Assembly (NCBI GenBank): GCA_963969395.1
Contig: OZ017803.1
Span: forward strand, 310,001-374,000
Direction of reading: 5' to 3'
Source: Pseudoscleropodium purum
Lineage: Eukaryota; Streptophyta; Bryopsida; Hypnales; Brachytheciaceae
DNA: 64,000 nucleotides
Below the pieces are notes generated by a model that saw only the letters and a program-made list of their open reading frames with translations, was not told where the DNA came from and did not search any database. Below, piece after piece: positions 1 to 13,506 of this stretch. Every line of letters starts with the position of its first letter. The stretch's first letter is position 1. The position numbers were made by a program, and so were the translations under genes.

Positions 1-429
1 CTTCATATTTGTATTGTGCATCCATGTGTGTTGGACGAAGACTAGATGTCGGCTAAATGAGTGATTCTAATTCCTAAAACGAATGGAATATTTTAATATT
101 ATTTCCATTTAGAATTGATATTGTACAATTAGTTCTACTAATAAAAGTGACTTTAGTTGCATTATGTTAGACTATTTGATCATTTCTTGGATATTGAACC
201 TCTATACTGTAGTTTTGGGTGTTTTACAAAGTAAGAAAAATCTTAATTACAAAGGACAATGTAAGTACCATAGACATTTTCAAAGTCTAATTTTGAACTT
301 TCATATAGTTTTTGATTTTAAACATTTTAAAGCTTAATTCAAAAAATGTAGCTACATTAATCTACTCATTATTCCATTTTATTTTATTTTTAAAATTTTT
401 AAAATTTTAATTTCTACAGAACTTTATAG
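1..429. other. AT-rich intergenic DNA, no gene seen
   Basis: Low-complexity AT-rich sequence with no reading frame or repeat structure that I can support. It ends at the 8-bp direct repeat CTTTATAG that borders the miniature hAT element starting at 430. Confidence 0.6.
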
Positions 430-830
430 CAGGGTTAACAAATCAATACGTCCGCCCCAAAATAGCGTCCGTAACCTGGACGTCCGTCCTCACGGACGCC
501 AGCGGACGCAGCGTCCCTCCCGCCGTTGGAAGGCAGACGAGCGGGGCGGGGTGGTTTAGAAAACCCGTTTTGGGTTTTTTGTTTTGATTGTTTTTCACCA
601 ATGACAGATTGAGAGTGAAGTCATTTGGATTTGGATTTTTCTTATATTGCAATTGCGATTCAATAGAGTTGTATATCACTATTTATGTTTAAGGATTAAG
701 GGAGTGACCACGGGGCAATTTGGCTAGGGCAGTCAAGAGAAACAGGGCGGTCGAAGCGGACGGGGCGGTCCTGACAGACGCTGCGGACACAGCGTCCGCG
801 TCCAGACGTCCGATCGTCCTGTCAACCCTG
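430..830 (-). mobile_element. Miniature non-autonomous hAT element (copy A)
   Basis: The 401-bp element starts CAGGGTTAACAAAT and ends CCTGTCAACCCTG, so the termini are inverted repeats of the hAT type. It lies between CTTTATAG (422-429) and CTTTAAAG (831-838), an 8-bp target duplication with one mismatch. Both ends are CpG-rich and built of CGTCCG/GGACGC words, unlike the flanks. Its AT-rich core (about 550-690) is the inverted counterpart of 38320-38460, the 3' flank of the hAT transposase gene, so it looks like a deletion derivative of that family. It lies in the opposite orientation to the other copies here. No coding capacity; the 78-codon frame across it is incidental. Confidence 0.87.
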
Positions 831-1586
831 CTTTAAAGATAACATATTGAAAACTCAAAACACACCACTCTTGAACTTCTTTTAGTGTGAGCTCAAAAGT
901 ACATCAATTAAACTATGATGCTTGTCACTGTTATTTTCATTTTTAAAATTTTTTATACTATTAAAAGCATTTTTGAAATTACTATGATTTTTACCAAAAA
1001 ATTCTTTAAAAAATAATAAAAATTTCATTTTTGGAGGGTTCCAATTATTAAAAAAATGAGATTAAATTTTAGACATATTAATACCCTATGAGAGAAATAT
1101 GAAATTTTTAAAATGTGTGTTTTGATGTAGAAATCAAATGAAGTTTGACCAAGCATAAACATGAAATGTCTTTTAAGGGTTAAACTCATCTCATTCTTTA
1201 AAATGTTTTGATTGTTTTAAGTCAAAAACCTATAACAAGAACATTTTTTTGTAATAAAATTCTAATTTTGACCTTTAGATTAGACTTAGTTTAGCCAATA
1301 TTTTCTAAGAGATGACATTGGAGGTTCAATATACATTTGTAATGATGAATATAGGGTTTACTTTGCAACTTGGGGGTTTGTTTAAAGCCGCAACAAATAA
1401 AGTAGAATTTTTTTGAAGCCACAACAAATTAAAGCCCAAAGAAAATTTAAATGACTTTTCAATCTATTAGTGATGATCCTTTTGCTCATATTTCTAGGAT
1501 TAAAGAAAAGCAAGTTATTAAGAGCAACCAATGAAGCACTTGAAAAGATTTTTGAAGGAACTCACATAAATGAGTATTGAAATCAT
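831..1586. other. AT-rich intergenic DNA, nothing recognised
   Basis: After the 8-bp duplication at 831-838 the sequence is plain AT-rich DNA with no supportable gene, RNA gene or repeat. Confidence 0.5.
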
Positions 1587-1587
1587 A

Positions 1588-1839
1588 AGAAGATTTTGGG
1601 GGGCTTTGGAAGCCTATGAGTTATTAGTTGTAGGAACTCGAATCTACAGTGATAGTACAACGGTCTCACGTGGCCAAGCCCTTGCCACATCATTGTCCAA
1701 ATTTTTTTTTCAACTTTTTTTTTCATTTGAAGAATTTAATTTAACTTTTTTTTTGCAATTTTTTTTCTAACAATAGGCCATTCCCTTCGCTGTAGGGAAT
1801 AGGCCCGAAACAAGCTTCTAGAGCCCCTCCAAATCTTCT
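1588..1839. mobile_element. MITE-like short inverted-repeat element
   Basis: The left end AGAAGATTTTGGGGGGCT and the right end, read on the other strand, AGAAGATTTGGAGGGGCT form an imperfect terminal inverted repeat about 18 bp long around a 250-bp segment. An inner hairpin (ATTCCCT...AGGGAAT near 1770-1790) adds secondary structure. I could not find a convincing target duplication, so the class of element is open. The 66-codon frame inside ends in poly-T-encoded phenylalanine runs and is not a gene. Confidence 0.5.
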
Positions 1840-3467
1840 AATGGTTACAATTCAAGATTTCTAATTCTATCTAATGCACTTAGAAAATGAGTGTCAAAAA
1901 GTTGTTGAACTACATTGACTACATCAACAATGTAAGGTTTATGCCTATCCTCAATCTATTCCTACTATTTAGATTTCTAATGCATGTGTAAAAATTATTG
2001 TTGCTAAAGTTTTTAAAGCGAGGAACAAAGGCCAAAATTTTTAGTGGGGCATCATTGGGAGTGTAGAGAGTAGAGAAACACTATTGTTTTTATTATTTTT
2101 GTAGCTTTAGTCATAGGTTTTTTAATTAGATTGATGACACATATATTCTCTAAGAACTTTAAAGCAAACAAACTCACCTACTAGAAGATTACTATATTTG
2201 AATTCAAAAATAAGGTTTTATCAAGTTTCATCTCTTATGTTTTTTATTGAATAAAAATATTCTAATCATTAACAATGAACAATTATGAAGAAATCCAAAT
2301 AAATTTTTTTATTAATGATTTAAAAAAATTATTTTGAAATTTTATTACCTATATTATTTAGCATCAAATTGGATGATGCAATAAATTTTATATTTGCAAA
2401 ATTATTTTTAAAATATTGTTTGGCAAAGCATTGCACTTGAAAAATGTCGAGGCTAAAGAACTAAAGTATCTTCACCCTTTTGCAATACTAGTGGTTGTCA
2501 CTAGCTAGAATAGTGTTCCTCACAACTACTCATTGCCCAAATATAACAAACAAGTTACTCAAATTCAACTCTTCTTATTAAAAGGAACCAATTGATAATA
2601 GATATCAATAATAGACGTTCCTATGACCTCAACTTTGAAAATTTGTGGTATAATAATATAAACTCTAAAAATTCTCAAACTAATTGTATTCACTTCTACT
2701 TCATTTGATAAAATGATAGCATGATATTTTTCCCACATTGTATTTGTAAATGTTGATTTAAAAAAAAGAGAATGCAAATCCTTTAAATTGTTTGTACAAA
2801 ATAATATTAAAATCATATTGTGTGATTGGCTATAGAAACTAAAGCTCAATGAGGTTAATCAATATGATTGATGCAACTTTTACACATACTCATTCATAAA
2901 TTAGTCAAGACAAGAATTTGTCTGATATAACAAGCTAGGATATATCTTCAAATTGAATTTGAGAGCAAGTTGCATTCCCAATTAGCTTAGTGATTCTAAA
3001 AAAGTGCCTTCAGTTGTAAGAAAATAGCATTTAAAAAAATATTCTATTGCATGGGAGATTTCAACTCCACATGGCCATTTCAAAAGACAGAATAGAGTCT
3101 AAAAACTTCTACAGAGCAATTTGACTCATGCATATGAGTAAATGGAAACTAGAGAAAATATTTGTTGGTCACATAACTTAGACTCACTTGTATGAGTAAA
3201 CACCCTATGAGAGAATCTTGTCTGTTGATATCTACTAAAGTTGTATGAAACTGGCCAACTCTGCACATAAAGCCCATCATTTCTTTGACATACCTACGGA
3301 GTATTTGATAAGATGAAAGCAAAAGCTCTGTAATGCCATGCTAAATCTGTTCAAATTATGATAAGCTTATGTTCCACCAGCCATGGCAGTCTGGGAACAG
3401 CTCAGGTAGAATTGCTTTTCGAAATACAAAATGACCATGTTACACTTAAATACAAACATTGAAATTG
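1840..3467. other. AT-rich intergenic DNA, nothing recognised
   Basis: No exon-like segment, RNA gene or clear repeat seen. Short open frames such as the one at 2565-2849 have the composition of random AT-rich DNA and no flanking splice logic. The last few hundred bases may already belong to the 3' untranslated region of the zinc-finger gene transcribed leftward from 6674. Confidence 0.45.
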
Positions 3468-3695
3468 CTACATATTCGGCAGAAAACCTGAAAGAAGAAA
3501 AAACACAAAACAAACACAAAACCCTGTGACAGGTTGCAGGAGTATACAGCTATCAGGTATATGATACATGAGTGAATCGCCTAACGGATTCTCATAATTT
3601 GCTGAAAGCATACTATTTGCTACTTCGGCAATTCGCCTCGCTGCTTCAATATATACAGGTAGCTCCAACAAGTGAAACTGTAATTAACAATCACT

Positions 3696-6674
3696 TCATC
3701 CTGGTCTTGGAGTTTGATACCAAGTCTCGAGAACCTCCAGCGGAATAGCAATGGACGAATCCTTGTGATTGAACACCACCCTATCAACACAATACAACAT
3801 TAGCCAAACAAGAATCTACAAAAATCTGCAACACTGGTCGTGACTTGAGAGAACATAACATTCTTGGACGGAGCTCCAAACTGTTCTTTTACGGGAACAG
3901 TGAGCCCTCCCTTATCACCATAACACCGGGGAATATTTGGAGGGACGTGGCTGCAGAGGCCAAAATAACGTAGAACTGGCGAAATTTCGCCAGAAACCTC
4001 CCCCGCTCGAGGTGTCTTTTAACGGCAAACACCTTTAGCCCAACTGCAAATTCAAAGAAGAACTAGAATATCCAAAATGCTCCAGTTTTCTGACATCTTC
4101 TTTCTATGACAGAAATCCTCATACCCTGACTTCAAGAATGCAAGCATTGGCAATCAACCAACTACAGTAGGCAAGTGTACTTACTGCAACCAGTGAAGAG
4201 AGTGGGCGGTCAACACAGTACTAGAACGTGTTCGAAATGACAGTCCTGGAATACAGAGATCTCCTCCTACCTCGTTGACAATTGAGTGATTGTATTTAAA
4301 GCACAAAAGTGTCAAAAGCATACCCGTCATCAAACGTATTCTTTCATCAGGTCACTGTATAAAAGAGAAAAGAGTACCTGGGATTTAGATTTCTCTGATT
4401 TCACAAATTGCAGACCCAATGGGTTCCCTTGTTCCTCCATATAAGCTTTTCTAGTCTCTATGAGCTCCATGACCCATTCATAAACCTAAAGCGTGGGAAA
4501 AAACACCGTTAGCCCTTGAATGCATTGGATCATGAAGTGACAGGTTTCAGTAATGGCAGGGCCACAATTGTCTTACTTGGTTTAAGCGGAAGCGGGGACG
4601 TTCAAGTTGTGGGCCTTCCAATTTGACGCCTGTTCCTTGACATTCAGGACAAAAGATGCCCGTCTCACTTGTGAACTCAGTCTCCGTTCCAAAGCCATTA
4701 GCACTAAGTGCTTGAGCCTGGACATTGGGATGCACAGCTTTGCGGCGCTTCAGTTTTCGACTACTAGTGCAGGATGCATTCCACGTTTTGGCTTCGCAGA
4801 ACACAATCCACTCGATCAAGCAGGCACTGTGGAAAACATGAAAAACCTGCATGTATTAATAAGACTTATTAGTACAGTCCACCTTCTCTATATGTTTCAA
4901 GCTAGGGCTCTAACCTACGTGAAGTTCTAATACCTACCAAATAGCCAGGGTTTTAGTATAATTTTCTAATAATTAGTGAACATCCAATAGTATAATACTT
5001 ATAATAGAACATATTATGTTGTACTCCGTATTAAGGTATAATAAAGTATGCTGCCAATGTATGTGTATTTGCAGTACTCCAACGAGGCTGAAAACTTGAT
5101 TCCCAAATCAAATGTAAGGAATGTTGCGGAGGTTGTAAACAAATTGGCAAGTTGATGAGTTGAAGATCCCACTATATTCTCTAATTTCTAACCCACTAGT
5201 CATCTCTCACCTATTTCTCATGCCGATTTAACATATATAACAAATTAGTAAAGAAATCTCTTAAAAGTAAGACTTCTGTAATATCTAACTTCTTAACATA
5301 TACCTTTGGGATTTAGTAAGGGGCCCAGTGTTGTAACATAAGGTAGGTACACCCAAATCCCATTGTATCTAAAAGCGCCACTTCAACAAATCCTCAATCT
5401 ATGTACATCTTCTAAACCAATAGGTATGATATGTACCTATAGTTCAAGAAACGATTTTACAACATCTATCACAAAGAATTTTGACCCTTTGTAACTTTTG
5501 CATACATGCATATGGAATCAAAATTCAGCATTCTTTGGTGTATTGGAACCTCCTTTCATTTCCCAACAAGAAAATGTAAAAATTTGACCAACTGCACACA
5601 GTACAAAAAGTGACGATTCTGGGTGTCCCTACTTTACATGAGATTTTAGCTCTTATAAAATAAAATAGAAGTATGAACTTGGTTTTAGAAAATCAGAGAA
5701 AATGACACCTAACAAGGCATCTCGAAACATACCCCCCGTCTGTTCCGGCTTCCACAAATCATCTGCCCAGTCTTCACGTTCACCAGAGCAGCGACGTCTT
5801 GGCTAGCGAGCATTTTCTGATGACAAATGAAACATATTCTATCCAGGTTCTTGGCTTGCTTCTGTTTCCAAATCTTCCGAAACGTGGTGACCAGTCCGTC
5901 CTTCTCGAAACCCTTCACGGCTGGCTCGCCATCAATTTCCAGCACCTCGCCGGACGCTAATTCCGTGGGCTTGGTTCGAATGGTGAGCGTCAGTGGCGAC
6001 AACGGCGCTTTCCGACGACGTCCGCCTGGAGATGCCTCGGTGGACACAATAATCTCTCGGGAGACTTGCGTTCGAAGCCTGTCCCCTTTGCGTCCGTTGA
6101 GCACGCTTTTGTTGCGAGTCCCTTTCGTTTCTAACGACGGCCAGTCCCCTCCCCGGCCAATTCCGTCACTGTACGGGAACACAACCACGGCGTACTCCAT
6201 TCTGGCCGCATTGTCGTTCCAGCTCAAGTCCGCGCACTTGTACATCCCCTGCCAGGAAAACCACGACGCCTCCACGAACGGCGTGCCCGTGGCTTTCGTC
6301 CTCAAAAAAAGCTCCCCGCTGCCTATCCACTTCAACGACGTCGTGGATGCGCCCACGACAATCGGCTCCACACTTGGCTCCACTTTCACCGAACACTCCG
6401 AGGAGGAAGATGGCGACGCTTTTTCCACCGTCGGGTCCTCAGTGTCGTCATTGAAGATGCGCTTGCACTCGCTGTCCGAGGCATGCACGGAGTTGTAATG
6501 ACGTGCATGACCTTTCCCGTTCAAGTGATCCCCAAGGGCGGAGTCGTTGTAGCATCGGGTCCCGCATAACGAGCAGTAGAAAACCGCGGTCACTCCTTCC
6601 CGCCGAATCTCGACGTGCTCGTGGCCCTGATGTCGCAAATCACGCAACACTGCTCTCGCCAATTTCTCTCTCAT
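3696..6674 (-). CDS. C2H2 + RING-like zinc-finger protein, five exons
   Basis: I join five minus-strand exons: 6674-5733, 4846-4577, 4485-4378, 4270-4185 and 3780-3696. All have GT donors and AG acceptors and the phases agree, giving about 496 residues from the ATG at 6674 to a TGA at 3696. Residues 34-56 form a U1-type C2H2 finger (C34, C37, H50, H56). A RING-like zinc site spans the first intron: C281, C284, C307, then H317, H320, C323, with CPEC at 380-383. The middle is Ser/Arg-rich and carries an acidic Ser stretch. I know similar plant proteins only as uncharacterised zinc-finger proteins, so no symbol is given; RNA binding or a nuclear role is a guess. Exon 1 is much richer in CpG than its surroundings. 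The acceptor of exon 4 has a weak pyrimidine tract and is the least certain junction. Confidence 0.8.
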
Positions 6675-7440
6675 ATCGCAAATATCCCCCTATTTTTACC
6701 CTCCCCTGTCCTCCGCACTTAACCACGTATTGGAAAACAACAACAACAACGCCGTGAAGAAAAATTCCTACTCTGATGTATTCGAGCGATCCTTCCCATC
6801 TCCACCCACCGTAATAAGCTCTGTCCCTCCCTTGCGCTCGTCCTCACTCTCCCCATTCCCTACTCACTCCTCCAACTCCCGTCTCTTCTCTTCAATCGCC
6901 TCCCGTAGACGCAATTCTCCACGGGAAAACGAGATTGTCGCACTAGAAGAAACCGATTAAAATCTCACGCACACTCACACACACAATCCCTACTCACACT
7001 CGAAAATTGCGCCAATCCGTCACAACATCGCATCGATCACGCGACGCTCCCCTCCGCTTTCAAAACTTGAAAGTGGAAACCCCCTCCACGACGCCACATG
7101 AGCAATAAGCATGTGAGAGTGTGCGCGCGAGCGAGCGAAGGACGGATGGATGATTTCAGTCCAGGTCATCGGGATTCATCCTCATCCACGAGTCCAATTA
7201 TAGGATCCCCCAATCCTCGATACCCCTAGATTCCTCCACGCCTCCAGCTCTCCCGCCAACAAAATCTACCAAATTCTCTGTGTGAGCATTAAATGTACCT
7301 GTACAGTTGATTCACCCTTTCCAAGACGAGTCTGGAATCAACGGAATACGAACATTTTGGTGCGTCATAAAAGTGCCAGGTGTCAGCAGGGAGTGATTGG
7401 TTCCCCGGGCGGAGGATGCTTCAGTCTGAGTCTGCCCAAC
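6675..7440 (-). promoter_or_regulatory. 5' UTR/promoter region of the zinc-finger gene
   Basis: The region upstream of the ATG at 6674 is purine-rich on the minus strand and clearly higher in GC than the DNA beyond 7440. It includes alternating CG/GC runs near 7120-7145 and CACA repeats near 6965-6985. Composition and position suggest a promoter and 5' leader. No convincing TATA box could be fixed. Short plus-strand frames here (6503-6757, 6730-6960) run against the gene and are not supported. Confidence 0.45.
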
Positions 7441-10400
7441 ATTTTAAGTTACTAAACTGTCCAATGATTAGTAAGCCTAAATACAGTAGCCCGGCCCACT
7501 AATATTGAAGTTTGACTTATTATATCTGGAGTTGGAATTTTGAAATTATTTGGGCTCCTCTGATGAGTGTGGCTTATTTTTGTGTACTGTGAGCGAGGTC
7601 TTTGACCCTTATTTTTAGAGTTAATCATAAAGTGTGTACAATGAGGGACCATGAGTTTGAATATGAGAAAAAAAAAACATGACAAAATTCTTTGGAGCAA
7701 CAAAACTAAGGGAGTTTTTGATTTATTTTTTTATCAATCTCCCTTTTCCAATATGCAAGTTGCTCTCTTTCCATGATGTTGTTCAATTTTTAGAGTAGTT
7801 ATGGTGCATCATAATTGGTTGCAAGGCTCTCAATATTACAACCAGCCTTTGGTCAATTTTGTAATTAGCCTATGGTCACAAATAGAAAGTTCTATATCAC
7901 CATTATAGGTTAAAGAAAATCTTCCACTAAAAATTTCACATGAATTACATTTTGTGTAATAAAATTCTAAAAAAAAATGCAATCCTTCCAAACTCTATTT
8001 TTGTACATGAAAAAAATTCCACATTCAGAAAAACTTCACTCTAAATATGTGTAATTGCTTAAGTGGTTAAAAATGGGTTGGCTCTTTTAGGGTTTAATGG
8101 AATTAGTGTTGTATTTTTTTTTACTATTTTTGGTTAAACCTTCTTCTAACATCATTGTTACAACTAGGGAATATCTTTACAATTAATCCTACTGCTTCTA
8201 AAATTTTGAATGGATATACTTGTCTTTGAGCGACAATGTTGATTGATATAGTACTTGATGGCATAGAGTCTCAATTTTTTGTAGTACAAAAGTTTTTTTC
8301 TTTAAGAGAAGGCTTGAAGTTTATTGACTTTGTTATCCAAGAGTGAAAAAGAAGCTTCTTTTCTCACCTCAAACATTGTAATCTTTCAAATCATGTTGTC
8401 AAATAGACATAATAGTCTACTAAACCTTGGTACGATTGAATTTTAGAAAAAAAAAAGGTTTTATTTTCATTTTTTTGGCCAATGTGCTAAAACATGTCTA
8501 TTTTTGACATGTCTCTTGAAAAATACATCCAATTCTTTAGGAGAAGTTGAAATATTTGTCAAATAGGTATATATTAAATCACTTGTGTCAACTATCTTAG
8601 GAATATTTAAGTGCAATTTGAGTCTATACAATCAATTTATATATGAAAAATTTAATGAGGGATGAACATCTATAATCATGTGAGTATAGTTGTTATTGGA
8701 TGATATTTTCAATCTATGTATATGCCTTAAATCCCATCCTTTAACAAAAAGAGGTAACTATTTTTATTTTTTACTTGCCTTCTTTAACTTTAAAATGCTT
8801 GAGACAACATATTTTCTTTCTTTGAATGATTTGAAGAATGCCTCTAAGATGAAAGAATATATTTTTTCATTCATGTTTTTTTAAGGAGCTGCTTGAATAT
8901 GTTTTCTATAAATTGTGTTCAATATTCTCCTTAGTGATATTTTTTACTTTCTTAAATAAGAAAATGGCATAATCCATTGATCACCATATAGTGTATTTTG
9001 AGAATTTTTGCTCATTATCCGAATTTAAACCACAGCAATTATCTATTTTGAATTCAAGTCCAACTAAAGAAATGAAGTTGATGAAGTCTAGTTTCTACTT
9101 CCATTTGAAATTTTGAAAAATATATAAAATTCAATGTTTTATTGCAATTTGAACTTTTGGTCTCTTACAATGGAATGATGATTTTTGAATTTTAAAATGA
9201 CAAGTTAAGGTTTTTTGAACCATGATGTTCAACACCATGGAAAAAGAAATTTACACCTATAGAGAAATTTTCAAATTATTAAAGCACATTTTGTATTTGA
9301 TATGAATTGTTTATACTTTTAATTCAAAAATATATAGTAAATTCTAATTTTTCTTAAAACCAATTTTTTTAATAATTCATAGGAGACATGTGATTACATT
9401 TTTGAGAGATAAATACAAAAAATTAATTCATATTTAGTTGTAGGATGAGAATACACATGGAAAGAATTTTAAAGTTTAGAAAAATGGTTAGAGGCCCATT
9501 CTTTCACAATTAAATTACATTCTAACTTGAAATAATGTGGATTTCGCCACATTATGTTTGAAAATAGTCTCTTTGAAAACAATCATACTATAAGTCCCAA
9601 ATCTAAGTCCATCAAAAAGTTCAAACTTACAAATGACAGTTAAAGGGAAGTGTCATCCTTTAAGAGCACATCTATAAAATCAGTAGAGTAGAGGATAAAT
9701 ATTAGTTAGAAGATACTATAATAACGAGGTTGGTTCATCACAAAAGCAACAACATAATTATTTATACTTTTTAATTAGACTAATATGATATTTTCTAAGA
9801 ATTTCATATTTGTTTGGAAAATGCATTCAAAATAAATAATTTTCAAGTTAACATGTTAAAATTATAATGACAATTTATATTGTTTGTGGTTCAAAGATTA
9901 GAGTTTGATTTTCCAAAAATTTACCCTAAAAGTTGCAAGATGTGGCATATTTTCAAGTTTCCTATTCTATGATTATGTATTTACAAACAAGGGTAATTGA
10001 TAGGGTACATGCTACAATTCCTAAATATTCTTGCATTTAACTTGCAAATAGTGAGTTCAATCATTAGGATTTCTTGATTGACATAGGTGATGATAAGAAA
10101 TATGCTGTGGCACAAAGATGGTTGTCCCTCCTAAAAATAGGACAACTTCAATCATTTCCTAAGCAAAAAACTTGATTCTAGAAGGTCTACACACAATCCA
10201 ACAAGTTGTGTATTGAAGGTTACTAAAATCCCTACCTTCCTTGATGTTATCTACCCAATGACTTCACCATAGTGGTGAGCAAAGATAAGGCAAGACACAT
10301 AAAGTTTGAGGTAAGATCAATGTCGTATATAGTCCCAAATGAGCTCCATTTGAAAAATGCAACAAGTCAAAGTTTGCAAACATCAAACTCCCATATGCTT

Positions 10401-13137
10401 TAAAAGAATCAATTATTTTATATTCATCTACGAAGTGCTCTATTTCAAGGGAACCTAATGTTATCGTATTATCTACAATAGCAATCATGATTGCAAAAGA
10501 GTTTATGCAATGGACTCCGAATAGTCGGTTGAAATGATTCATTGTTTCATCAAAGAGTTACTATTATTTAATAAATCAGTAAGAAAAATCAACACAAGTA
10601 AATGGAACCTCTTTGTGAACAGTAGCACGAGTCCACTTCAAGGCATTTGAAGTTTTGAACAAAGCAAAAGTAAATTCTAGGGGCAAATAGTACTTGACAT
10701 TGTATCACTAGCATGTATGTTAATTTAGGTATTACTCCTTATCATAAACAAGTTTTATACATTTTGTACGTCTTGACATGTTATTTTTTACAATGAGACT
10801 CTACTTTTACATTACCTAACTTAATCCTTGATGAAGACTAAAACTTCATTGTTGTGCACATTTCCAACTACATAAATGATGCATTGTACCTATATCACCC
10901 TTATAAGGATAATTGAAAGATCTTACAACTATTCCTCATGTGAATTTTGCTAGAGCAATTTTGGTTCAATGAAACAAATCTGAATTTGTATTGGATCCAT
11001 AACTACATTTTTATCATGGTGAATCCATTGCCCCTAAATGTACAAAATTCAGAATGTTGTTCAATAAATTTTTCTAGAGTGGAAGACAAATGTTGTAATG
11101 GAGAGTATTGGCAATTTGGTTCAAGTAAAACTCAACAAGTAAAATTCAAAAAGTTTCCTACACTGTTGTAAAGAGGCAATTAAGTATGTTAATATTGGCA
11201 TCTAATTTAAGTTGTCTTATATATTTTGGACTTTTGTGAAATTAATTACAAATTTTTAAAGTTGAAAGTCAATATTCACTAGAAACAACCACCTCTTGAA
11301 ATGTACACTATTGATACATTAAAGAAAGAAAAATATACCTCTATATTAGTAGTCATTTTTAGAGTAGGGTCAATTTTAGAGCATCCTACCTTAATCTTTT
11401 TTTTTTTTTACATTGAACCCTAAACCAATTCAAAGTTAAAAAGAATTGCATTCAAGAAGTCATAACCTAGAAATTAGCAAATAAAATTAAAAAGTGAAAA
11501 CACAAAGAATGTATTATATTACATATTGTACAATTATATAGTATAATGCATAACTACAGCTATGTAATTTAACCAATCATACAACCTTAAGTCCTAACTG
11601 TGCCATCTTTAGTTTGTGATAATGATGGAGTTGGTATAGTCAATTTTTTTTAACTTCTACAATCCCAAGCCTTTTTTTCATCAAAAAAACACTCAAAATT
11701 GCCATTTGTATTGCAAAGAGAAAAAAATATATATCATTTTTTTTTTCATATTTAACAATGGGATCTTGTCATAAACTAATATAAAAATGTATGGAAGAAA
11801 TTTCATAAACTTTGCTTGTATACATTGCAAGATCTTTGTATTTAAAATGAAAGAAAAATCGAGGAGAAAATGGTTTTTTTTACCTTATTACACTAGATTA
11901 TAAGACTTCAAATCTACCTAACTAAAAGAATTTTGAAGATAGATTTTGAATTTCTAAATTTTTATATTGAAGGATTGAGTTGAGGGTTTGGAAAAAAAAA
12001 TGAAAACAACAACAACTTGATTTTCATTCTTACAATAAAATTAGAAAATACTTCTAAACACAAACCTTAATCCCTCCTAAATTTTATTTTTGTAGAAAGT
12101 AGGAGAGAAAAAAGAAGATAGTTTATTTTCTAGTTACTCTTTTATTTTAAAATGGTGGCCAATGAGAGTTAGGACTATTTTTAGTTTTACTTTGAGTGAA
12201 AATTTTCCTTTCTTGAAAGAAAAGGTGGAGTATAAAAAAAAGAATCTTTTTTTTATAATATATAGTTGGATAGAAAATATGTAGTTTTGAGATAGAATTT
12301 TAAGATATAGGTTTATATAATTTATGAGAAATAGATTTTTTGTTTTATGAAATTACAAATGAAAATTTGAGAGGATATTCTTCTTCATTTTTTCCTTCAT
12401 ATATTTGATCAAATTTAGCCACAACTAAAACCCCAATGTCTTTTTAAAAAGATTAAAAGATAAAGATAAAATTTGAAAAAATAATAAATTAAACTATATA
12501 AGAACATTAAGGCAAAACAAAATATACTCATCTAAAAAGAGGATTAGTGCAAGGAAGTCATAATGTCTAGTGCAGAGGAAAAAAATAACTTATTACTTCA
12601 AATACAAACCAAAAGAGTCACAAAATATCAAAGCTTGCAGTTAAAATGTCTATATGATTATATTAGTTTTATTATTATGTATACAAATTATAATCTTTAT
12701 CCTGATGAAATTTGTTAACTACAAAAATCTTTAATAGTATATATTAAATCCCTATAGCACCCACCTTATTTTTGATGTAAAATACTAAACTCTACTTGAG
12801 ATAAATTAGAAACATCCACATATGCTAATTTTGCTTTAGTGTGCTCAAATAGAATAAGTGCCAAAGTACAAAATATTTACTATAAATAGAAAAAATCTAT
12901 GATAGCAAGTTTTGGTCACACTTTCATTTTTCAAAGGTTCAAGCATCACATTGCATCTTTTGATAAAAAACATATAAAAAACACATAAAAATAAACCTTC
13001 CTCTCTACCTAAATTTTATTAAAGAATAATTTTAAAATTAGAATAATAATTTTAGATATAAAATGGATAAAATAATATATAACAATAAAACTGGTTCAAA
13101 TAATTTAATACAAAATATTTTTAAAATACATATAGGC
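7441..13137. other. Long AT-rich intergenic tract without genes
   Basis: About 5.7 kb with no supportable coding region. Short frames at 7452, 8690, 10264 and 10947 lack splice partners, domain features or codon bias. One segment, roughly 11640-12060, resembles 21380-21600 (listed separately). Composition is that of old, mutated repeat DNA. Confidence 0.5.
11640..12060 (+). repeat. Old dispersed repeat, copy 1
   Basis: Words around 11685-11715 (TTTTTCATCAAAAAAACACT, then CAAAATTGCCATTT) and around 11940-12060 (GATTTTGAATTTCTAA, AACTTGATTTTCATTC) recur in the same order at 21390-21590. The two stretches are diverged direct copies of one repeat of unknown class, with different internal lengths. 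No ends or target duplications were found. Confidence 0.45.
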
Positions 13138-13506
13138 TCTCCATCCAAGGGCATATATTTTTCCTTCTTTTGTCGTATGTTTGACAAAACTAGCACTGCT
13201 TTTAAGGTTTATAACTTATAAGTGTGGTTGTAAGTTTTTTATATTCTTCATACTATTCATATGATATTTGATCGCATGGGATAAATTGAACTAGAATCTT
13301 TTTATATTCGTGATACAAAATAAGACATCAAAAGAAATTGTCCTTGTAGTTCAATTTATTTTGTTCGATCAAATGTCATATAAATAGTAATAAGAATATA
13401 AAAAAATTTACAACCACACTTATAAGCCTTAAAAGCAATGCTTATTTTGTCAAATGTAATGAGCCTCAAAAAAGAGGGGTTCAAATGTATGCCCTTGGAT
13501 AGAGAG
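13138..13506. repeat. Fold-back (long inverted-repeat) MITE-like element
   Basis: The left arm starting CTCTCCATCCAAGGGCATA is mirrored by the right arm ending TATGCCCTTGGATAGAGAG. The match continues inward through the segments TGCTTTTAAGG, TTATAAGTGTGGTTGTAA, TATATTCTT and ATATGA-ATTTGATCG, so about 150 bp on each side can pair to form a 370-bp hairpin. There is no coding capacity. Flanking bases do not give a clear target duplication, so the superfamily is not assigned. Confidence 0.7.

Noticed and set aside
5827..6498. 223-codon plus-strand frame
   Set aside because: It is antisense to the GC-rich first exon of the zinc-finger gene, which has splice-consistent continuation and a recognisable finger; the plus-strand frame has neither.
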